Shown here: positions 1 to 5,402 of the stretch, in pieces | How positions within the stretch are numbered: the first letter of the stretch is position 1 | How the letters are laid out: every line of letters starts with the position of its first letter | Origin: Planctomycetaceae bacterium | Lineage (GTDB): Bacteria > Planctomycetota > Planctomycetia > Pirellulales > Thermoguttaceae | Length of the DNA stretch: 9,056 bases | Assembly (NCBI GenBank): GCA_031257725.1 | Contig: JAIROD010000101.1 | Span: 1-9,056, forward strand | Direction of reading: 5' to 3' | Program-made: the position numbers and the translations under genes | Notes under the pieces: model-generated | Told to the model about the DNA's origin: nothing | Seen by the model: the letters and a program-made list of their open reading frames with translations, nothing else | Databases searched by the model: none

Positions 1-505
1 CGTCCCTAGCGGGACGCGAATCATGTTGCGATACCGTTTTCTAACAACATATCGTCCCTAGCGGGACGCGAATCATGTTGCGATACCGTTTTCTATCAAC
101 ATATCGTCCCTAGCGGGACGCGAATCATGTTGCGATACCGTTTTCTACCAACATGTCGTCCCTAGCGGGACGCGAATCATGTTGCGATACTGTTTTCTAC
201 CAACATATCGTCCCTAGCGGGACGCGAATCATGTTGCGATACCGTTTTCTACCAACATATCGTCCCTACCGGGACGCGAATCATGTTGCGATACCGTTTT
301 CTAACAACATGGCGTCCCTAGCGGGACGCGAATCATGTTGCGATACCGTTTTCTAACAACATATCGTCCCTAGCGGGACGCGAATCATGTTGCGATACCG
401 TTTTCTACCAACATATCGTCCCTAGCGGGACGATATGTTGCGATTCCGTTTTCTACCAACGTGTCGTCCCTACGTGACGCGAGTCATGTTGCAATACCAT
501 TTTCT
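1..505. repeat. Tandem array of 52-bp hairpin units
   Basis: Near-identical units begin at 1, 53, 105, 157, 209, 261, 313, 365 and 417, with a decayed tenth at 465. The period is exactly 52 bp, except unit 9, which is 48 bp. Each unit carries the inverted repeat CGTCCC-TAGC-GGGACG. Flanking it, CAACAT (end of the previous unit) and ATGTTG (downstream) can also pair, giving one longer hairpin with a 2/6-nt internal loop. Hairpins are separated by a constant linker, CGATACCGTTTTCTAC or close variants. Variation is confined mainly to the two bases before CGTCCC, one linker base and the loop (TACC in unit 6). The window starts exactly on a unit boundary, so the array probably extends further left. 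Function is unknown. It resembles REP/palindromic-unit arrays in design, but I cannot assign a family. Confidence 0.95.
409..440. repeat. Perfect 32-bp hairpin within repeat array (unit 8/9 junction)
   Basis: The 14-bp arm starting CAACATATCGTCCC is followed by a TAGC loop and its exact reverse complement, GGGACGATATGTTG. In the other units the right arm is interrupted by CGAATC, making an internal loop. Here the six bases are replaced by AT, which removes the internal loop and accounts for the 48-bp length of this unit. Confidence 0.9.
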
Positions 506-690
506 CTGTGAACACCGCCGGTCATCGCTCCGAAGATCGATTGTATTGACTGTATGGAGAAAAAAACAAAATAATATCGAATAAAATCTTGAGAATATTC
601 ATTTATTAACATAAAGTAAGTCGATAAAAAACTGAGAATCAAAATTAGAAAAACGGAAAAGAATATTTTTACAAACCAATTTTTTTTCAC
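484..690 (-). CDS. Doubtful small hydrophobic ORF ending inside the repeat array
   Basis: A 68-codon minus-strand frame opens with GTG and has no clear Shine-Dalgarno sequence in front. The first residues (MKKNWFVK) are basic and are followed by a strongly hydrophobic stretch at about 9-30, as in a membrane anchor or signal peptide. A second aromatic-rich hydrophobic stretch follows at about 38-53. The last residues are encoded by the decayed edge of the 52-bp repeat array, so the C-terminus is either accidental or reflects a gene cut by repeat expansion. The stretch is very AT-rich, where hydrophobic frames arise by chance (TTT/ATT codons). I do not recognise a family. It could be a real small membrane protein, the remnant of a longer gene, or noise. 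Confidence 0.25.
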   Translation of the reverse strand: MKKNWFVKIFFSVFLILILSFLSTYFMLINEYSQDFIRYYFVFFSIQSIQSIFGAMTGGVHRENGIAT

Positions 691-694
691 TTTT

Positions 695-722
695 TTGACA
701 AATGGTGTTTTTCAATTATAAT
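695..722 (+). promoter_or_regulatory. Sigma70-type promoter, consensus -35 and -10
   Basis: TTGACA at 695-700 and TATAAT at 717-722 are both exact consensus hexamers separated by 16 bp, one short of the optimum. The predicted start of transcription is near 729. This leaves a leader of about 120 nt before the ATG at 849 of the coiled-coil membrane protein. The leader contains two short hairpins (around 741-757 and 777-789) of no recognised class. Confidence 0.6.
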
Positions 723-738
723 TAACCGCAGGTTAATT
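720..738. promoter_or_regulatory. Operator-like 19-bp dyad over -10 and start site
   Basis: AATTAACC-GCA-GGTTAATT is a perfect inverted repeat with 8-bp arms and a 3-bp centre. It overlaps the end of the TATAAT box and spans the predicted +1. That placement and size fit a dimeric repressor site that would occlude RNA polymerase. The half-site core GGTTAA recurs in the gap between the next two genes. No regulator gene is present in the window. Confidence 0.5.
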
Positions 739-848
739 GGTTGTCCAAGCCGGACGATTGGCTATTGAACCATTTCGGTCGGAAAGACCTTTGTTTAATA
801 GTTGCGTCAATACTTGATTTTCGGGCTTCAACTTTGGAAAGGTGTTTT

Positions 849-1709
849 ATGAATACGATTTTTAAAGCGTTCGTCATTCTGATTTTTGTCATGAGCATTA
901 TGTTTATGGCTTTCTCTGTGGTGATTTACGCAACACACACGGATTGGAAAAAACGTTCTGAAGATTTAAGCACCTTGCTCAAAGAATCGGAAACCCAGAA
1001 AAAACAACTGGCGGATGCCAGAGATGAAATGGTGCGGGAATTTAATGAAGAATTGTCCAAACGCCGCGCCGTAATCGCTAATCTGGAAACCAAAGTCGAA
1101 GAACTCGCTAAAGAAAATAAACAATACAAAGAGGAATTGACCCAATTAAATGAGGTTAAAGAACAAGGAATTGCCTCTGTGAAACTTTCCCATGAGAGTA
1201 TGCAATCGCTTCGGGCAGAAGTCGATGGACTGCGTAAAGATTTACGCAACGCCCAGGAAGATTGGGCAAAACTCAATACCGATCTGGTTGCCAAAACCGA
1301 TGAAGCTCATGATTTGGCATTGCAATTAACAAATTATCGGTCAGTCGGTGAAAAATTACTTCAAGATTACCGTGATGCGGTTGACGTCTTAAAAAAGCAC
1401 AATCTGGTACCGCGACCCGATCTCTACACCGGTGTTCCGCCAAAAGGGATTCAAGGTATTGTTACCGAAGTTCGTCCTAAAGGTTGGATTGAAATTTCTA
1501 TCGGTGAAGATTCCGGTTTGATTCGCGGTCATGAGTTGGATGTTGTCCGAAATATTGACGGAAGAAGTTCTTACATCGGAAAAATTAAAATTGAACGGAC
1601 GGAAGCAGATCGTTCCGCCGCAACAATTATGCCGGAATTTCGACGCGGAACGGTTCAACGCGGTGATAGTGTTGAATTTATCAATACTGCGGAGTTGACC
1701 GCACGGTAA
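849..1709 (+). CDS. Membrane-anchored coiled-coil protein with C-terminal beta domain
   Basis: This 286-residue protein has a transmembrane anchor at about residues 6-28 and a long charged heptad-rich coiled coil at about 33-183. A compact Gly/Val/Ile-rich domain follows at about 200-279, with the pattern GIVTEV...GWIEISIGEDSGL..GHELDVVR...YIGKIKIERTEADRSAATI...GTVQRGDSVEF. Alternating beta-type segments ending in a RGD(S/R)V-like turn recall SH3-like or FlgT-C-type barrels; this is a resemblance by eye, not an assignment. The C-terminal part should lie outside the cytoplasm. I chose ATG at 849 because GGAAAGGTG sits just upstream and the anchor begins at once. An in-frame TTG at 741 would add 36 residues of unconvincing sequence. 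It is followed 76 bp later by a small membrane protein on the same strand, probably co-transcribed. A structural or scaffolding role in the envelope is inferred; the true function is unknown. Confidence 0.88.
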   Translation: MNTIFKAFVILIFVMSIMFMAFSVVIYATHTDWKKRSEDLSTLLKESETQKKQLADARDEMVREFNEELSKRRAVIANLETKVEELAKENKQYKEELTQLNEVKEQGIASVKLSHESMQSLRAEVDGLRKDLRNAQEDWAKLNTDLVAKTDEAHDLALQLTNYRSVGEKLLQDYRDAVDVLKKHNLVPRPDLYTGVPPKGIQGIVTEVRPKGWIEISIGEDSGLIRGHELDVVRNIDGRSSYIGKIKIERTEADRSAATIMPEFRRGTVQRGDSVEFINTAELTAR

Positions 1710-1713
1710 GCAA

Positions 1714-1749
1714 GGTTAAATGTTAACGTTAATGTTAATTTGTTGTTAA
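1714..1749. repeat. Cluster of GTTAA motifs with TTAACGTTAA palindrome
   Basis: GTTAA occurs five times, starting at 1715, 1722, 1728, 1734 and 1745. TTAACGTTAA at 1723-1732 is a perfect 10-bp palindrome, and the first copy (GGTTAA, 1714-1719) equals the half-site core of the dyad at 720-738. The cluster fills the gap between two probably co-transcribed genes. It may be a regulator binding region or simply AT-rich repeat; the sequence does not decide. Confidence 0.45.
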
Positions 1750-1785
1750 AAACGGAAACTTGTTCATTTTGTCCCGATCACGACA

Positions 1786-2022
1786 ATGATTTCATTCAAG
1801 AAAAAGAAAAATGATGATGAGGTTGCCGATTCGACCATACCGGAATCGGCTCCGTCAACACGTTCCGAAATTCCGGTCACTCTGCCGAAACCAAAACCTC
1901 AACCGGATATTTATACATTATTGCTTGGTCTTTCTGTAGCCGCATTGGTTATTGCAACCGTTATTTTGTATCTGAATCTCAACGCTTATGGTCCCAATCC
2001 GCTTGCCGGTATCAAAACATGA
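1786..2022 (+). CDS. Small single-pass membrane protein
   Basis: This 78-residue protein begins with a lysine-rich stretch (FKKKKNDDE), followed by an acidic, Ser/Pro-rich linker up to the Pro/Lys segment LPKPKPQP. A single hydrophobic helix spans about residues 43-66 (start DIYTLLLGLSVAAL). A 12-residue polar tail follows, ending NPLAGIKT. The basic N-terminus implies an N-in, C-out topology. There is no obvious Shine-Dalgarno sequence before ATG 1786, so translation may be coupled to the upstream gene or use a weak signal. Short proteins with a DIYTxLL-type helix after a coiled-coil partner look familiar to me from Planctomycetota, but that is recollection and not a search. A role as a small partner of the preceding membrane protein is inferred from adjacency only. 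Confidence 0.8.
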   Translation: MISFKKKKNDDEVADSTIPESAPSTRSEIPVTLPKPKPQPDIYTLLLGLSVAALVIATVILYLNLNAYGPNPLAGIKT

Positions 2023-2130
2023 ACGCCGGATTGATTTGATTGATTAACTGGTATGATTGCCAAACAACGAGTTGTTGCGGTTAGATGATTGCCGGAAACA
2101 TCAATGAAAAACTTGTTTGATGATTTGCTC

Positions 2131-2159
2131 TTGACATTTTCTTTGTTATGCGGGAAAAT
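2131..2159 (+). promoter_or_regulatory. Possible promoter for the oxidoreductase gene
   Basis: An exact TTGACA (2131-2136) lies 17 bp before GAAAAT (2154-2159), which matches four of six -10 positions. It would give a leader of about 110 nt containing the ACTCAAT repeats. The -10 match is weak and the region is AT-rich. Confidence 0.25.
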
Positions 2160-2186
2160 CTTCCCTTTCGGGAATTTGGGTCTTTT

Positions 2187-2231
2187 ACTCAATACTCAAT
2201 ACTCCATTACTCAATTATTCAATTACTCGAT
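2187..2231. repeat. Heptamer repeat ACTCAAT, six copies
   Basis: Copies are ACTCAAT (2187), ACTCAAT (2194), ACTCCAT (2201), ACTCAAT (2209), ATTCAAT (2217) and ACTCGAT (2225), spaced 7, 7, 8, 8 and 8 bp. The cluster ends 42 bp before the oxidoreductase start codon. Such spacing could be a drifting microsatellite or an iteron-like set of binding sites; the sequence alone does not distinguish these. Confidence 0.7.
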
Positions 2232-2273
2232 TTATTCCAACACATTACCAAATCTTGATAGGATTGATATTTC

Positions 2274-3665
2274 ATGGCTTATGATGCAATCATTATTGGT
2301 GCGGGAATGTCAGGTCTTGCAGCCGGCATCCGGTTGGCTCACTACAATCAACGAGTCTGCATTCTCGAACAACACCACGCCATCGGCGGACTCAATTCGT
2401 TTTACCGTCAACGCGGTCGAACATTGGATGTCGGACTTCACGCCTTAACAAATTATGTTCCGAAAGGAACGAAGTCAGGACCGTTGTCGCGGCTGTTACG
2501 GCATCTCCGGTTGACATGGGATGAACTCGCTTTAGTGCCGCAAATCGGTTCAACCATCGCTTTTCCCAATATTCGGTTAAATTTTAACAATCACTTTGAA
2601 TTATTCGTTTCCGAAGTCCGAAAATATTTTCCGAAACAGGTTGATGGTTTGATGTGTCTTGTTAATGAGTTGGTTGATTATGACCAACTTGGAATTGGAA
2701 AATCCGGCGGTTCCGCGCGGGCGTTTGTGTCACGGCATCTTTCTGATCCGTTGTTAATCGAGATGATTTTCTGTCCGCTTCTTTATTACGGCGGCGCACG
2801 GGAACGCGATATGGAATTGGGACAATTTTGTATCATGTTCCGTTCGATTTTTCTTGAAGGTTTTGCCCGACCCTTTGACGGTGTCCGTCTCATTTTGAAA
2901 AAATTGCTCAATAAGTTCAAAATGTTGGGTGGTGAATTACGGTTGCGGACTGGAGTTCAGAAAATTTTCTCGAAGGAAGGACGTGTCGATAAAGTCCGTT
3001 TGAGTGACGGTTCGGAAGTGGAGGCGAAAAATGTACTTTCTTCTGCGGGGTGGCTGGAAACAATGCAGCTTTGTGATTGCCAAACCGCCGAAGAACAAAG
3101 CCGCCAACTCGGAACCGGACAACTCGGATTTATTGAAACTATTAGCGTGTTGGATAAAGAACCAAAACATTTCGGACATAACCGGACAATTGTTTTTTTC
3201 AATGATTCGGATTGTTTTTCCTACGAAAAACCCAATACGCCGGTTGATCTTCGAAGCGGAGTAATCTGTTCGCCCAACAATTTCGATTATGCTGAACCGT
3301 TGGGCGAGGGAATGATTCGCATTACCGCGCTTGCCAATTTCGACCAATGGAAAAATCTGGAACCCAATGAATATCGCCGTCAAAAACAAATCTGGTACGA
3401 AAACATTCTGGCATCGGCGATTCGGTTTGTTCCTGATTTCCGCCAACATGTTATTGATACCGACATGTTTACTCCATTAACTATTCGCCGTTTCACCCGA
3501 AAAGAAAACGGCGCAATTTATGGTGCGCCGGAAAAAAAATACGACGGTCGAACACATTTAGAAAATTTGTTTGTTTGTGGTACAGATCAGGGAATGGTTG
3601 GAATTATTGGTGCGATTGTCAGTGGAATTACGATTGCGAATCGTTATCTCTTGTCGGAAAGTTAG
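2274..3665 (+). CDS. FAD-dependent oxidoreductase, carotenoid desaturase / retinol saturase-like
   Basis: This 463-residue protein opens with a Rossmann FAD-binding motif (IIIGAGMSGLAAG, GxGxxG at residues 9-14). It has the ribose-binding acidic residue at the end of strand 2 (E32) and the following GG at 38-39. RGRTLDVGLHALTNY shortly after is typical of the phytoene desaturase / all-trans-retinol 13,14-reductase superfamily (COG1233 type). The C-terminus has the second FAD-contacting signature, NLFVCGTDQGMVGIIGAIVSG (N431 onward). Full length fits the family, with both cofactor ends intact. Substrate cannot be read from the sequence. An isoprenoid or other polyunsaturated lipid is the family expectation, but no other carotenoid, squalene or hopanoid gene is nearby to confirm it. 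The start is ATG 2274 with a weak AGGA ten bases upstream. Its 251-bp leader separates it from the two genes before it, suggesting its own promoter. Confidence 0.9.
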   Translation: MAYDAIIIGAGMSGLAAGIRLAHYNQRVCILEQHHAIGGLNSFYRQRGRTLDVGLHALTNYVPKGTKSGPLSRLLRHLRLTWDELALVPQIGSTIAFPNIRLNFNNHFELFVSEVRKYFPKQVDGLMCLVNELVDYDQLGIGKSGGSARAFVSRHLSDPLLIEMIFCPLLYYGGARERDMELGQFCIMFRSIFLEGFARPFDGVRLILKKLLNKFKMLGGELRLRTGVQKIFSKEGRVDKVRLSDGSEVEAKNVLSSAGWLETMQLCDCQTAEEQSRQLGTGQLGFIETISVLDKEPKHFGHNRTIVFFNDSDCFSYEKPNTPVDLRSGVICSPNNFDYAEPLGEGMIRITALANFDQWKNLEPNEYRRQKQIWYENILASAIRFVPDFRQHVIDTDMFTPLTIRRFTRKENGAIYGAPEKKYDGRTHLENLFVCGTDQGMVGIIGAIVSGITIANRYLLSES

Positions 3666-3704
3666 CAATGTAACGTATTAGGAATTACCGAACCGTCGGA
3701 TGTT

Positions 3705-5279
3705 TCAGGGAGAACACAAAAAAACATCAAGATACTTCGGAGAGTCATAGCGGAAATTTCCAAAACTTCCTTCATATTGACAATGTTTATCAATCCAATG
3801 ACGTGCTTTCTTATCCAAAGAAAGATAATGGTCACGTTTCAGTATAATCCAAAAACGTGAGTGATTGTCTTTTTCGTTATTTTTCTTGATTTCATCGAAA
3901 ATCTGTTGCAAATGTTCGTGTATCTCTTTTGACCGCAACGTAATTGGTACACCATTTATTGGAATATAGGTATTGACTATTTCCATACTGCTTGAACAAA
4001 ACAATTGATCGCCTAATTGCCACTCTTGTTTGATATACCGGCATGCAGACCGAATATCGTCACGATTACCGTTTTTATAATAATTATTTAGTGTTGAAAT
4101 GTTCAACAACACCATAAAACAACACCAAACAATACCGCAACACCGACCATACCGTTCTTGGGATTGAGCGAGTAATTGACCGATATGGTCGATAAACAAA
4201 GCAAGAATGACAAGAAGCGGAAACGCAAAAAGATGTCCGTACCAGGAATAAAAAACTATTTTCAATGGAAGTAAAAAAATGACCAATCCGCAAGCCGATG
4301 CACAAAACAGCCAATATCCCCAACCGGTATTACGTAAATGAAACAGTACAAAAATCCATGCAAGAACACACAAAATCATATAGGGTTGCCCGAAGATCGA
4401 GGCAAATGTTAAAACGGAATCTATCGGCGATATTCTCCAGATCATATCATAATTGTTCCATGATTTAATAAGCGGCATAATATGGAACAAAAAAATCATG
4501 AACAACATGATTGACCAAATACCTAGAATAAAAACAATCCTGTAAGGAATTTTCGATAGGAATGAATTTGTTTTTGTTTTAATATTAAATTGGTTTGGAT
4601 CAGATTGTCCGGAAAAAAAGAAATCAACCAATAATCCGCAAAGAAGTATTCCCCAAATGAAACCGCTCAATGAATGAGACAATATCATTATGAGCGATGT
4701 CGGGGCTAACACCAATGCGGTTGTAACAGATCGGTTGACCGCAACATGACCGCCCAACAGAAATACAATTTCAATAAACAAAAATGCCTGACTGTAAAAT
4801 CGTGCGTATTGACTGTAAAAAACAAGTTCCGGCGATAACAGAATTAAAAATGCAAGAATTAAACTGCCTGAAAAACCCAATAACGATCGCCCCAAAAGAA
4901 ATGCAAAACCGACACTTAACGCCCCCATCACCGCCATTAAAACACGTGAACCCCATTCGTCTTCACCAAATAAACGATTGTTAACCCAATGAACAAAATG
5001 AGCGCCGCAAATTAATCGGGGAAGCCGATAAAATTGAGATTTTTCAAGATCAGAATGATGAGCAGGATGATTTTTTATAGATTCCGGCAACGGTTGATGG
5101 TCAAAAAAACTTCGTACTTCAATTTGTGTTGCAACTTCATCAATATCAAATGACCACTCGCCAAGTTTGTAAAACCGCAAAAACAACGCCAACACAATCA
5201 AGATAATTGTAATAATTATATTTTGAAACCACACGCTTAACGGAAAAAAGGATTTTTGTTGCATCGTGGTTTTTTGCAT
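3705..5279 (-). CDS. GT39 / ArnT-like polytopic glycosyltransferase
   Basis: This 524-residue protein has about ten or more hydrophobic helices and a soluble C-terminal tail of roughly 120 residues. After the first helix (about 20-38) comes LGEWSFDIDEVAT with acidic residues D45, D47 and E48. This is the position of the catalytic or metal-binding Asp/Glu in the first external loop of GT-C enzymes (PMT/ArnT/RgtA-like). A second family-like segment, LLSPELVFYSQYARFYSQ (about 148-164), follows further helices. Such enzymes move a sugar from a polyprenyl-phosphate donor to a lipid or protein acceptor on the outer face of the membrane. Donor and acceptor cannot be deduced here. The gene converges on the oxidoreductase with only 39 bp between stops, and lies 123 bp downstream of the LysM gene on the same strand. 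ATG 5279 has no clear ribosome site; ATG 5264 is an alternative start five codons in. Confidence 0.88.
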   Translation of the reverse strand: MQKTTMQQKSFFPLSVWFQNIIITIILIVLALFLRFYKLGEWSFDIDEVATQIEVRSFFDHQPLPESIKNHPAHHSDLEKSQFYRLPRLICGAHFVHWVNNRLFGEDEWGSRVLMAVMGALSVGFAFLLGRSLLGFSGSLILAFLILLSPELVFYSQYARFYSQAFLFIEIVFLLGGHVAVNRSVTTALVLAPTSLIMILSHSLSGFIWGILLCGLLVDFFFSGQSDPNQFNIKTKTNSFLSKIPYRIVFILGIWSIMLFMIFLFHIMPLIKSWNNYDMIWRISPIDSVLTFASIFGQPYMILCVLAWIFVLFHLRNTGWGYWLFCASACGLVIFLLPLKIVFYSWYGHLFAFPLLVILALFIDHIGQLLAQSQERYGRCCGIVWCCFMVLLNISTLNNYYKNGNRDDIRSACRYIKQEWQLGDQLFCSSSMEIVNTYIPINGVPITLRSKEIHEHLQQIFDEIKKNNEKDNHSRFWIILKRDHYLSLDKKARHWIDKHCQYEGSFGNFRYDSPKYLDVFLCSP

Positions 5280-5402
5280 AATATCTTGAAAATTTCAGGG
5301 ACATTGGGGACTTTCAAAACAATGGGATAATAATTTTTAAATCAAATTTGGGATTCAGCAAAATGAATAACCGGTAAGGCAACGAAATGTACCGCCGATT
5401 AT

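Noticed and set aside
153..356. Plus-strand ORF of 67 codons across the repeat array
   Set aside because: It is a by-product of a 52-bp repeat read in rotating frames (156-bp protein period). It stays open only because unit 6 changes TAG to TAC. There is no ribosome site.
1..505. CRISPR array
   Set aside because: The 16-nt segments between hairpins are the same in every unit, so there are no unique spacers. The whole 52 bp repeats, and no cas gene is present.
741..848. TTG start adding 36 residues to the coiled-coil protein
   Set aside because: It lies only about 12 nt after the predicted transcription start. The added sequence looks non-coding, and ATG 849 has a better ribosome site and places the membrane anchor at the N-terminus.
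926..1294. Minus-strand ORF of 122 codons inside the coiled-coil gene
   Set aside because: It is a Ser/Leu-rich antisense shadow of the charged heptad repeats.
2161..2174. Hairpin TTCCC-TTTC-GGGAA as terminator of the small membrane protein gene
   Set aside because: The stem is only five base pairs, it lies 138 bp after the stop codon, and the following T-rich tract is broken by GGG.
3666..3704. Bidirectional terminator between the convergent genes
   Set aside because: Only 4-bp inverted repeats are visible in the 39-bp gap, with no T-runs.
5372..5394. Hairpin CGGTA/TACCG after the LysM gene as terminator
   Set aside because: It has a five-bp stem with a 13-nt loop and no clean U-tract on the minus strand. 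It is too weak to call.
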